Position numbers and translations under genes: made by a program. Below are positions 1 through 7,751 of a DNA stretch of 49,494 nt, piece after piece. Below the pieces are notes generated by a model that saw only the letters and a list, made by a program, of their open reading frames with translations, did not search any database and had not been told where the DNA came from. Origin of the DNA: Wenjunlia vitaminophila DSM 41686. Its GTDB lineage: Bacteria > Actinomycetota > Actinomycetes > Streptomycetales > Streptomycetaceae. The stretch is taken from positions 1 to 49,494 of the forward strand of contig NZ_KB904679.1 in assembly GCF_000380165.1 (NCBI RefSeq), written 5' to 3'. Position 1 is the first letter of the stretch; every line of letters starts with the position of its first letter.

Positions 1-981
1 ATCAGCCTCCCTGGCCTCACCAGGACCATTGACCACACACCCCATCACCGCCACCCGCAACGGCACCTCCATACCATCCAGCCCCGCCGTCACCTCATCC
101 GCCAACCGATACACATCCACCTGCGCCCGACCACACGACGGACACGACACGATCTCCAACCGCCGCTCCCGCAACCCCAACGACTCCAGAATCTGCGCCC
201 CCACCTTCACCTCCTCCACCGGAGGCGCCGACAACGACACCCGAATCGTGTCCCCGATCCCCTCCGACAACAACGCACCAAACGCCACCGCCGACTTGAT
301 CGTCCCCTGAAACGCAGGACCCGCCTCCGTCACACCCAAATGCAACGGATAATCACACCGACTCGCCAACAACCGGTACGCATTGACCATCACCACCGGA
401 TCGTTGTGCTTCACCGAGATCTTGATGTCCCGGAACCCGTGCTCCTCGAACAACGAACACTCCCACAACGCCGACTCCACCAACGCCTCAGGAGTCGCCC
501 GCCCGTACTTCGCCAACAACCGCTTGTCCAACGACCCCGCGTTCACCCCGATCCGAATCGGCACCCCAGCCGCCGACGCCGCCCGCGCGATCTCCTTCAC
601 CTTGTCATCGAACTGCCGGATGTTCCCCGGATTCACCCGAACCGCCGCACACCCGGCATCAATCGCCGCAAACACATACTTCGGCTGAAAATGAATGTCC
701 GCAATCACCGGAATCTGCGACTTCCGCGCGATCTGCGCCAACGCCTCCGCATCATCCTGACTCGGACACGCCACCCGCACGATCTGACAACCAGACGCCG
801 TCAACTCAGCGATCTGCTGCAACGTCGCACCCACATCCGCGGTGACCGTCGTCGTCATCGACTGCACCGACACCGGAGCCCCGTCCCCCACAGGAACCGA
901 ACCCACATTGATCCGCCGAGTCTTACGACGCTCGGCGAGCTTGACCGGAACGGACGGCATTCCGAGCGAAACGGAACTCAT
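1..981 (-). CDS. ispG: 4-hydroxy-3-methylbut-2-enyl diphosphate synthase (flavodoxin), 3' end cut by window
   Basis: Penultimate step of the non-mevalonate (MEP) isoprenoid pathway: reductive ring opening of ME-cPP by a [4Fe-4S] enzyme in the cytosol. The first 327 residues are visible; the actinobacterial family is about 385 long, so only the extreme C-terminus is missing. The N-terminal TIM-barrel part reads [20 protein letters not shown]. The cluster ligand motifs CPSCGR and CVVNGPGE are both present near the cut end. ATG at 979-981 has no clear Shine-Dalgarno (a GGGGA lies about 12 nt upstream). It lies 151 bp downstream of rseP and shares the strand with rseP and dxr. Codon use is odd: third positions favour G and T (GAT, GTG, GCG, TTG) while neighbours favour C and G, so the plus strand here is strikingly C/A rich. 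Identity is secure. Confidence 0.97.
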   Translation of the reverse strand, partial: MSSVSLGMPSVPVKLAERRKTRRINVGSVPVGDGAPVSVQSMTTTVTADVGATLQQIAELTASGCQIVRVACPSQDDAEALAQIARKSQIPVIADIHFQPKYVFAAIDAGCAAVRVNPGNIRQFDDKVKEIARAASAAGVPIRIGVNAGSLDKRLLAKYGRATPEALVESALWECSLFEEHGFRDIKISVKHNDPVVMVNAYRLLASRCDYPLHLGVTEAGPAFQGTIKSAVAFGALLSEGIGDTIRVSLSAPPVEEVKVGAQILESLGLRERRLEIVSCPSCGRAQVDVYRLADEVTAGLDGMEVPLRVAVMGCVVNGPGEAREAD

Positions 982-1003
982 TAGATGTGCATCCCCACGT
1001 GGC

Positions 1004-1016
1004 TCAATGACATTGA
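1004..1016. promoter_or_regulatory. 13-bp palindrome upstream of ispG
   Basis: TCAATG-A-CATTGA is a perfect inverted repeat 22 bp upstream of the ispG start, in the short rseP-ispG gap. It could be an operator or part of the ispG promoter. No -10/-35 pair is convincing. Function is unknown. Confidence 0.3.
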
Positions 1017-1132
1017 CACACGGACCTCGACGACCAACGGTACGGCAACCCATGATGCGGCATGACGCTTGTGGTTCGGTACAGCTTCCCGATCACCGGG
1101 CGAGCGCACCCGATCATCCGCCGATCGCCGCA

Positions 1133-2434
1133 TCAGTTGATCCGAACCGGATTGAACAGATCCGCTACCAGGACCAACAAGGTGAAACAGATGAAGACCC
1201 CGGCCACCACGTAGGCGACCGGCATCAGCCGGGCCACGTCGAACGGCCCGGGATCTGGCCGGCGGAACACCCGGGCGGCGTGCCGTCGGATCGACTCCCA
1301 CAGGGCCCCGGCGACGTGCCCGCCGTCCAACGGCAACAGCGGCAACATGTTGAACAGGAACAGCGACAGATTGAATCCGGCCACCAGGAACAGCATGAAC
1401 GCGACCCGCTGCTCCGGCGGGGCGTCGAGGGCGAACACGTCACCGCCGACCCTGGCCGCGCCCACCACGCCCATCGGCGAGTCGGCCTCCCGCTCCTCCC
1501 CCTGGAAGGCCGCACCCCACAGCGCGGGGACCCGTGAGGGGATCTCGATCAGCCGCTCGACACCGTCCACCACGATGTCGCCCATACGGTCGGCGGTCTG
1601 CGACGGACTCTGCTTGACGATGCCGGACGCCGGGGTGAAGCCCAGGAATCCGGCCTTCTCCGTCTCGCCCGGAACGTAGTCGCCGTCCCCGTCGATCCTG
1701 GTGACCTCGTTGCGCACCACGTCGGCCGTGAGGGTCACCTCCTTGCCGCCGCGCTCGACGCCGATGGCGACCGTGCCGGAGGAGTCCCGGATGGCCCGTT
1801 GCAGCGCGCCCCAGTCCTGCATGGGGCGGCCGTCGAACGAGATGATCTTGTCACCGGCCCGGAGCCCCGCCGTCTCGGCGGGGGTGTCCTTGGCCCCCTT
1901 CGGACAGGTGTCCGAATTGGCTGAGGCCGGCACCACACAGTCGCCGACGCTGCCCACGGTGGTGGTCGGGGTGCTGACTCCGAACCCCATCAGCACACCG
2001 GCGAACAGCGCCACCGCCAGGATGAGGTTCATGAACGGCCCGGCGAGCATCACGATCACGCGCTTCCACGGCTTGCGCGTGTAGAACATCCGGCCCTCGT
2101 CGCCGGGCTGCAACTCCTCGTAGGCGGCGGAGCGGGCGTCCTCGATCATGCCGCGCCACGGGGAGGTCGAACGTGCCGTGACCTTCCCGTCGTCCCCGGG
2201 TGGGAACATCCCGATCATCCGGATGTAGCCGCCCAGCGGCAGTGCCTTGATGCCGTACTCCGTCTCGCCCCTGCGCCGGGACCAGATCGTCGGCCCGAAG
2301 CCGACCATGTACTGCGGCACCCGGATGCCGAAGAGCTTGGCCGTGGACAGGTGCCCCAGCTCGTGCCAGGCGATGGAGAACAGCAACCCCAGGAAGAAGA
2401 CGACTATGCCCAGGACCGTCATCAGTTCCGTCAT
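1133..2434 (-). CDS. rseP: Site-2 intramembrane zinc metalloprotease (RseP/M50 family)
   Basis: Membrane protease that cuts substrates such as anti-sigma factors or remnant signal peptides inside the bilayer. The 433-aa protein has the zinc site HELGH at residues 24-28 in the first membrane helix. A PDZ domain follows at about 150-260 (it contains [14 protein letters not shown]). The third metal ligand is in the LDGGH motif at about 369, followed by a C-terminal membrane helix. The start is ATG at 2432-2434, which overlaps the dxr stop as ATGA, so the two are translationally coupled. An in-frame extension upstream of this ATG lies inside dxr and is not used. The dxr-rseP-ispG order is the usual actinobacterial one. 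Confidence 0.95.
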   Translation of the reverse strand: MTELMTVLGIVVFFLGLLFSIAWHELGHLSTAKLFGIRVPQYMVGFGPTIWSRRRGETEYGIKALPLGGYIRMIGMFPPGDDGKVTARSTSPWRGMIEDARSAAYEELQPGDEGRMFYTRKPWKRVIVMLAGPFMNLILAVALFAGVLMGFGVSTPTTTVGSVGDCVVPASANSDTCPKGAKDTPAETAGLRAGDKIISFDGRPMQDWGALQRAIRDSSGTVAIGVERGGKEVTLTADVVRNEVTRIDGDGDYVPGETEKAGFLGFTPASGIVKQSPSQTADRMGDIVVDGVERLIEIPSRVPALWGAAFQGEEREADSPMGVVGAARVGGDVFALDAPPEQRVAFMLFLVAGFNLSLFLFNMLPLLPLDGGHVAGALWESIRRHAARVFRRPDPGPFDVARLMPVAYVVAGVFICFTLLVLVADLFNPVRIN

Positions 2435-3699
2435 ACAGTCGTCCCTGTCCTCGTCCCCGCCTGCGTTCCGGCCAGCTCCCTGGCCCTGGCCCTGGCCCAC
2501 TCCTCGGCCTCCAGGACGTCGCCGAGCGACAACTGGTTGCCCGCCGGGGGCGTCCCGTGCTCCTGCACCGTCCTGGCGACCGTGTCCACGATCGCGTTGA
2601 AGGGCAGCCGCCCGGCCATGAACGCGGCCACGCACTCCTCGTTGGCGGCGTTGAACACCGCGGGCGCTGTCCCTCCGAGGGTACCGACCTGCCGGGAGAG
2701 CGCGACGGCGGGGAACGCCGCGTCGTCGAGGGGGAAGAACTCCCATCGGCTGGCCTTGGTCCAGTCGCAGGCCGGCGCGGCGTCCGGCACCCGGTGTGGC
2801 CACCCCAGTGCCAGGGCGATCGGCATCCGCATGTCGGGCGGGCTGACCTGGGCCAGCGTCGAACCGTCCACGAACTCGACCATCGAATGCACGTACGACT
2901 GCGGGTGGACCACGACGTCGATCCGGTCGAACGGGATGTCGTAGAGCAGGTGGGCCTCGATCACCTCGAGCCCCTTGTTGACCAGGGTTGCCGAGTTGAT
3001 CGTGATCACCGGACCCATGTCCCAGGTCGGATGGGCCAGCGCCTGCTCGGGGGTGACCCCTTCCAGCTCCTCCCGGGTGCGGCCGCGGAACGGCCCCCCG
3101 CTGGCGGTGACCAGCAGCCGGCGCACCTCGGGGCGGGACCCCCCGCGCAGCGCCTGGAACAGGGCCGAGTGCTCCGAGTCCACCGGGACGATCTGACCGG
3201 GCGAGGCCAGCTCCCGCACCAGTGGGCCACCGACGATCAGTGACTCCTTGTTGGCCAGGGCCAGGATGCGCCCGGCACGCAGCGCCGCCAGGGTGGGCGC
3301 GAGACCGATGGAACCGGTGATGCCGTTGAGCACCGTGTCACAGGGGTGGCCGGCGAGTTCCGTCGAAGCGTCCGGACCGACCACCAGCTCGGGCAGCCGG
3401 CGGGTCCCGTACCGGGCCCGCAGCGCCTCACGGAGCGGTCCGGCCGCCGCCTCGTCGGCGACACCCACGGCTCGGACGTCGAGTTGGTGCGCCTGCTCGG
3501 CAAGCAGCTCCACCCGGCTGCCCGAGGCGGACAGCGCGACCACCCGGAAACGCTCCGGGTTGCGCACCACCACGTCGATCGCCTGGGTGCCGATGGAACC
3601 GGTGGAGCCCAGGACGACCACGTCCCGGCAGCCGCCGTCGCCTTCGGCGGTGACCGTGGGAGGCAGGAGGTGGGGATCGGCCAGTGAGGTCTGCGTCAT
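2431..3699 (-). CDS. dxr: 1-deoxy-D-xylulose 5-phosphate reductoisomerase
   Basis: First committed MEP-pathway step: converts DXP to MEP with NADPH and a divalent metal. The 422-aa product has the NADPH-binding GSTGSIG at residues 31-37. The metal/substrate motifs [11 protein letters not shown] and [11 protein letters not shown] and the flexible-loop region are all present. The N-terminal ~22 residues before the Rossmann fold are a nonconserved extension. ATG at 3697-3699 is preceded directly by six G and by CACAAT six bases further up, so the message may be leaderless. It is the first gene of the dxr-rseP pair and couples to rseP by a 4-bp overlap. Confidence 0.97.
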   Translation of the reverse strand: MTQTSLADPHLLPPTVTAEGDGGCRDVVVLGSTGSIGTQAIDVVVRNPERFRVVALSASGSRVELLAEQAHQLDVRAVGVADEAAAGPLREALRARYGTRRLPELVVGPDASTELAGHPCDTVLNGITGSIGLAPTLAALRAGRILALANKESLIVGGPLVRELASPGQIVPVDSEHSALFQALRGGSRPEVRRLLVTASGGPFRGRTREELEGVTPEQALAHPTWDMGPVITINSATLVNKGLEVIEAHLLYDIPFDRIDVVVHPQSYVHSMVEFVDGSTLAQVSPPDMRMPIALALGWPHRVPDAAPACDWTKASRWEFFPLDDAAFPAVALSRQVGTLGGTAPAVFNAANEECVAAFMAGRLPFNAIVDTVARTVQEHGTPPAGNQLSLGDVLEAEEWARARARELAGTQAGTRTGTTV

Positions 3700-3715
3700 C
3701 CCCCCATTGTGGACC

Positions 3716-3741
3716 GGTGCGCGGGGCCCGTGCCCCGCACC
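3716..3741 (-). terminator. Possible hairpin terminator after the acyl-CoA dehydrogenase
   Basis: Left arm 3716-3727 and right arm 3732-3741 (GCCCCGCACC) pair over 10 bp with a 2-nt bulge, directly after the acyl-CoA dehydrogenase stop codon. There is no U-tract, which is common for actinobacterial terminators. It lies just upstream of the dxr start, so it would separate the two transcripts. Confidence 0.4.
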
Positions 3742-5721
3742 TCAGTGCACGGGGCGGTGCAGATTCCTGTCTGCCGGGGGCTGCTGGGCCGGTTCCGCGA
3801 TCCACGGCCCGTCGCCCGAGGGATCGAGGACGCCCTCCTCCAGCCACGCGTAGTCGCCGGCCATGACCCGGCGCACCGCCTTGCCGTCGAGCTCGTCGGT
3901 GTTGTGCCACAGGCGGTGGAAGACCTCCTGCACCCGCAGCCTGGCCTGGCAGCAGAACAGGTCGGCCAGTTCGTACGCGGCCGTCCCCGGTGTGCCGCCG
4001 GGGTCCTCCGTCCCGGTCGCGGCCTGCTCACGGAGCATCTGTGCGCGGACGCAGACCGCGCTCATCGCGAACAGTTCGGCGCCGATGTCCACGACCCTGC
4101 CGAGGAAGCCCTGCTTGGTCTCCATCCGGCCCTGCCAGCGGGACATCCCGTAGAAGGTGGAACGGGCCAGACGACGGGCGCTGCGTTCGACGAAGCGCAG
4201 GTGGCGGGCGAGGTCCGGGTGACCGGGCGGGTGGAACGCGGCGTAGCTGCCGGGCACCTGCCCGGGGCCGGCGACGAGCCTGGGCAGCCAGCGGGCGTAG
4301 AAGCCCCCGGCGCGCACCGCGGCCCTGCCCTTGCTCCGCAGGTCCTTCTCCGGGTCGATCAGGTCGCCGGCCACGGACAGGTGGGCGTCCACCGCCTCCC
4401 TGGCGATCAGGAGGTGCATGATCTCGGTGGACCCCTCGAAGATCCGGTTGATCCGCAGGTCCCGCAGCACCTGTTCCGCGGGCACCGCCCGCTCACCGCG
4501 GGCGGCCAGCGACTCGGCGGTCTCGAAGCCGCGGCCACCTCGGATCTGGACCAGCTCGTCCGCGACCAGCCAGGCCATCTCCGACCCGTACAGTTTGGCC
4601 AAGGCGGCCTCGATCCGGATGTCGTTGCGTTCCTCGTCGGCCATCTGGCTGGCCAGCTCGACCACGGACTCCAGGGCGAACGCCGTGGCCGCGATGAACG
4701 CCACCTTGGTGCCCACCGCCTCGTGCCGGCCGATCTGCCGGCCCCACTGCTCCCGGGCGCAGGACCACTCGCGGGCGATCCGCACACACCACTTGGCGGC
4801 CCCGGAGCAGGCCGCGGGCAGCGAGAGCCGTCCGGTGTTGAGCGTGGTCAGGGCGATCCGCAGCCCGGCGCCCTCGGCACCGATGCGGTTGGCGGCGGGG
4901 ACCCGGACCTGGTGGAAGCGGGTGACGCCGTTCTCGATGCCGCGCAGGCCCATGAAGGCGTTGCGGTTCTCCACGGTGATGCCCGGGGAGTCGGCCTCGA
5001 CGACGAAGGCGGTGATGCCGCCCCGGTGCCCCTCGCCCGCGGGCACCCGGGCCATCACCACCAGCAGGTCGGCCACCACGCCGTTGGTGGTCCACAGCTT
5101 GACCCCGTCAACGACGTAGGCGTCGCCGTCCTCGGTCGGGACCGCGGTGGTGGCCAGCCGCGCCGGGTCCGAGCCCACGTCGGGTTCGGTGAGCAGGAAG
5201 GCGGAGATGTCCGAGCGTGCGCACCGGGGCAGGAAACGCTCCTTCTGCTCGGGGGTTCCGAACAGCTTCAACGGTTGGGGAACCCCGATCGACTGGTGCG
5301 CGGAGAGCAGCGCGCCGACGGCGGGGCTGACGCTGTTGACCAGGGCCAGCGCGCGGTTGTAGTAGACCTGGGTGAGTCCGAGGCCGCCGTACTGCTCGTC
5401 GATCTTCATGCCGAGCGCCCCGAGTTCCTTCAGGCCCAGCAGGACGTCGTCGGGGATCCTGGCGTCCCGTTCGACCCGGGCGCCGTCGATCCGCGTCTCG
5501 CAGAACTCGCGCAGCCTGTGCAGGAACGCTTCGCCCCGTGCCTGGTCCTCGGGGGCGGGCAGCGGGTGCGGATGGATCAGGTCGAGGCGGAACCGGCCGA
5601 GGAACAGCTCCTTGGCGAAGCTGGGTTTGCGCCAGTCCTTCTCCCGGGCGGCCTCCGCGACCCTACGGGCCTCTGCCTCGCTGATCGTTGTCCGGCTGCG
5701 CGGCGTGGACGCTGCGGTCAT
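3742..5721 (-). CDS. Acyl-CoA dehydrogenase family protein (long form)
   Basis: FAD-dependent alpha,beta-dehydrogenation of acyl-CoA thioesters in fatty-acid or branched-chain breakdown. At 659 aa it is longer than the 380-400 aa core family, with an N-terminal arm and a ~200-residue C-terminal extension like the VLCAD/ACAD9 type. The core contains the FAD/substrate motif FLLTEPDVGSDPAR. Near residue 445 is INRIFEGSTEIMHL, whose Glu in FEGS aligns with the catalytic base of this branch. ATG at 5719-5721 has a strong GGAGG six bases upstream, which fixes the start over longer in-frame options. It is monocistronic, divergent from the T-box-controlled synthetase gene. Chain-length specificity cannot be read from sequence alone. 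Confidence 0.9.
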   Translation of the reverse strand: MTAASTPRSRTTISEAEARRVAEAAREKDWRKPSFAKELFLGRFRLDLIHPHPLPAPEDQARGEAFLHRLREFCETRIDGARVERDARIPDDVLLGLKELGALGMKIDEQYGGLGLTQVYYNRALALVNSVSPAVGALLSAHQSIGVPQPLKLFGTPEQKERFLPRCARSDISAFLLTEPDVGSDPARLATTAVPTEDGDAYVVDGVKLWTTNGVVADLLVVMARVPAGEGHRGGITAFVVEADSPGITVENRNAFMGLRGIENGVTRFHQVRVPAANRIGAEGAGLRIALTTLNTGRLSLPAACSGAAKWCVRIAREWSCAREQWGRQIGRHEAVGTKVAFIAATAFALESVVELASQMADEERNDIRIEAALAKLYGSEMAWLVADELVQIRGGRGFETAESLAARGERAVPAEQVLRDLRINRIFEGSTEIMHLLIAREAVDAHLSVAGDLIDPEKDLRSKGRAAVRAGGFYARWLPRLVAGPGQVPGSYAAFHPPGHPDLARHLRFVERSARRLARSTFYGMSRWQGRMETKQGFLGRVVDIGAELFAMSAVCVRAQMLREQAATGTEDPGGTPGTAAYELADLFCCQARLRVQEVFHRLWHNTDELDGKAVRRVMAGDYAWLEEGVLDPSGDGPWIAEPAQQPPADRNLHRPVH

Positions 5722-6028
5722 CGAATCCTCCGGGGAAACCCCGCCCTCGGGCAGGGGGAACGGACTCCCGCGGAGCAGGGCGGGGAGGGGCGACGCGCCA
5801 CCGGGCGGATCGCCCGTCCGGCCTGGGCGTTCGCCGGACACGCCCTCCCACGGGCGGTGAGTGCCGGTTACCGGCCAGTGCTACTTGACCGTAATACCCC
5901 GCTTCGCCCTGCCCTATCGCCACCGGACCGCCGACCGGTGGAATCACGCCACTGGCTGCGCCCCCTGCTGCCGCGGCCGGGGGACGCAACCGCCCGGCCG
6001 GGTGGTCACCCGGGTCCCCGGTATCCGG
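5722..6028. other. Divergent intergenic region between acyl-CoA dehydrogenase and the T-box leader
   Basis: No gene is seen here. It holds the start-proximal sequence of the acyl-CoA dehydrogenase, including its GGAGG. It also contains a palindrome GCCGG-TTA-CCGGC at 5863-5875 that could be an operator for a TetR-type lipid regulator (inference). A relatively AT-rich TTGACCGTAATACC lies at 5885-5898. No complete promoter for the minus-strand gene is convincing. Confidence 0.35.
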
Positions 6029-6058
6029 TTGCCGCCCGCGCCAACGCGCCCGTACGCT
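6029..6058 (+). promoter_or_regulatory. Promoter of the T-box transcript
   Basis: TTGCCG (6029-6034) and TACGCT (6053-6058) are separated by 18 bp. Transcription would begin around 6065, only a few bases before the first base-paired nucleotide of the T-box stem I at 6068. That spacing supports both calls. Confidence 0.6.
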
Positions 6059-6067
6059 CCGGGTAAC

Positions 6068-6335
6068 GCGCTGACGGAGACGAGTAGTCACCGGGTCCGG
6101 GCAGGTGGAGAGAGCCGCCGGTAGCTGGGAAGGCGGACCTGCCCCTGGTGGCGAAGACCCTCCCGAGTGCGGGGAGGAACGGCACCGATGCCCAATGCCC
6201 CGCCGGCCGGCCCCCGTCACCGGGCCCGTCGAGGCCGCCGCCCGTCACGGCGGCGGCGAAGGTGCGGTGGTACCGCGAGTTCCCCTTCTCGCCCGCACTC
6301 CCAAGGGATCACCACGCGCTCACCCGAGGACTGTG
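6068..6335 (+). promoter_or_regulatory. T-box riboswitch leader, Asp (GAC) specifier
   Basis: Stem I is complete. The base helix is GCGCT 6068-6072 with AGTGC 6166-6170. A GA-type kink (GAC/CG) comes next, then GGAG 6076-6079 with CTCC 6160-6163. The specifier loop has the S-turn AGTA (6083-6086) on its 5' side and GAC (6156-6158) at the specifier position on the 3' side. Above it, CACCGG 6089-6094 pairs with CTGGTG 6145-6150 and GGGCAGGT 6099-6106 with ACCTGCCC 6137-6144. The AG bulge GGAGAGAG is at 6107-6114. CCGCC/GGCGG closes the distal loop GGTAGCTGGGAA (6120-6131). Stem III is 6234-6254 (7 bp). The T-box GGTGGTACCGCG is at 6266-6277. Alternative pairing GTGCGG 6262-6267 with CCGCAC 6293-6298 could compete. 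No U-tract is seen, so control is probably at translation, as in actinobacterial ileS T-boxes (inference). Uncharged tRNA should switch the gene on. Confidence 0.9.
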
Positions 6336-7676
6336 ATGATCTCCCCGAAACCCATCCCCACCCTCCCCGTCCCCTTTCCCCGAACCCTGGCCGCGGAGCT
6401 CACGGCACGGATCGGTCGGCAGGTGACCCTCAAGGGCTGGCTCCACCGCAAGAGGGTCTTGAAGTCGGTCGCCTTCCTCGTCCTGCGGGACCGCTCCGGG
6501 CTGGCCCAGGCCGTGCTCTCCGAACCCCGGGCCGTGGCCGCGCTCTGTGCCCTGCCCGAAGAGACCGTCCTGCAGGTCACCGGCACCGCGACCGCACGGG
6601 CCCAGGCCCCCGGCGGAGTCGAGGTGACCTCCCCGACCGTGTCCGCCCTGTCCGGGCCGGCCGCGCCTCCGCCGTTCGACCTCTACCGCCCCGTGGTGCC
6701 CGCCACGCTGCCGACCGTCCTCGACCACGCCCCCGTCGCCCTGCGCCACCCGCTGCTGCGGGCCCCGCACACCCTCGCCGCGGCGTCGGTCGCCGGCTTC
6801 CGGGCGGCGCTGGACGCGCTGGGCTTCACCGAGATCCACACCCCGAAGGTGGTGGCCTCGGCTACCGAGTCGGGCGCCAACGTCTTCTCCCTCGACTGGT
6901 TCGGCCGCACCGCCTACCTCGCCCAGTCACCGCAGTTCTTCAAGCAGGCCATGGTCGGTGTCTTCGAGCGCGTCTACGAAACGGGCCCGGTGTTCCGTGC
7001 CGAACCCCACGACACGGCACGCCACCTGGCGCAGTACACCTCCCTCGACGCCGAACTCGGATTCGTCGCCGACCACCACGACGTCATGGCCGTGCTGCGC
7101 GAGGTCCTCGCCGTCATGACGGCGACGGTGGAGGAGCGGGCCGGCGAGGCCTGCGCGCTGCTGGGCGTCACACCGCCGGAGGTCCCGGAGCGCATCCCGG
7201 TGCTCCACTTCGCCGAGGCCCAGGAACTGCTCGCCGCCCACACCGATGAGGACCCCCGCGGCGAGCCGGACCTGTCCCCGGCCCACGAGCGGTGGCTGTC
7301 CCGGTGGGCGCTGCGTGAGCACGGCAGCGAGTTCCTCTTCGTCACCGGCTATCCGATGGCCAAGCGCCCCTTCTACACCCATCCCGAACCCGGCAGGCCG
7401 CAGTACTCCAACAGCTTCGACCTGCTCTTCCGCGGCCTGGAACTGGTCACCGGTGGCCAGCGCCTGCACCGCCACGAGGACTACCTCGCCGCCCTGTCGG
7501 CCCGTGGCGAGTCACCGGAACCGTATGCGGGGTACCTCGCCGCCTTCCGACACGGCATGCCCCCGCACGGCGGCTTCGCCCTGGGCCTGGAACGCTGGAC
7601 CGCCCGCCTCACGGCGGCCGACAACGTCCGTCGCGTCACGCTGTTCCCACGCGACCTGCACCGTCTCACTCCCTGA
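6336..7676 (+). CDS. aspS2: Archaeal-type (probably nondiscriminating) aspartate-tRNA(Asp/Asn) ligase
   Basis: Class II synthetase charging tRNA-Asp and possibly tRNA-Asn with aspartate, for later amidation by GatCAB. The 446-aa length fits the archaeal/AspRS2 form, not the ~590-aa bacterial AspRS. An N-terminal OB-fold anticodon-binding domain covers about 1-105. Motif 2 contains FRAEPHDTARHLAQYTSLD. The active-site motif KRPFYTHPEPGRPQYSNSFD and motif 3 (GLERWTARL) follow. ATG 6336-6338 has GAGGA five bases upstream; an in-frame extension upstream would run through the leader RNA. It is expressed as a single gene behind the T-box, whose GAC specifier agrees with aspartate. An AsnRS-like role is the alternative. 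It may be a second, inducible enzyme beside a housekeeping AspRS elsewhere. Confidence 0.85.
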   Translation: MISPKPIPTLPVPFPRTLAAELTARIGRQVTLKGWLHRKRVLKSVAFLVLRDRSGLAQAVLSEPRAVAALCALPEETVLQVTGTATARAQAPGGVEVTSPTVSALSGPAAPPPFDLYRPVVPATLPTVLDHAPVALRHPLLRAPHTLAAASVAGFRAALDALGFTEIHTPKVVASATESGANVFSLDWFGRTAYLAQSPQFFKQAMVGVFERVYETGPVFRAEPHDTARHLAQYTSLDAELGFVADHHDVMAVLREVLAVMTATVEERAGEACALLGVTPPEVPERIPVLHFAEAQELLAAHTDEDPRGEPDLSPAHERWLSRWALREHGSEFLFVTGYPMAKRPFYTHPEPGRPQYSNSFDLLFRGLELVTGGQRLHRHEDYLAALSARGESPEPYAGYLAAFRHGMPPHGGFALGLERWTARLTAADNVRRVTLFPRDLHRLTP

Positions 7677-7751
7677 CGCCCGGGGTGCGGCCGGTCCGGA
7701 GCCACCGCCCGGACGGGCCGCCCCCCGCGGGGACGCCCGCCGGGCGGGAGC

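Noticed and set aside
3709-6066. Very long open frame on the plus strand opposite the acyl-CoA dehydrogenase
   Set aside because: It is antisense to a gene with clear motifs and reads as Gly/Arg/His-rich low-complexity sequence; a by-product of high GC3.
6151-6180. AAC at 6178-6180 as an Asn specifier
   Set aside because: It lies outside the specifier loop, after the base of stem I; GAC at 6156-6158 occupies the position aligned with known specifiers.
6333-6335. GTG one codon before the ATG of aspS2 as start
   Set aside because: Possible, but ATG has the better spacing to GAGGA and adds no family difference.
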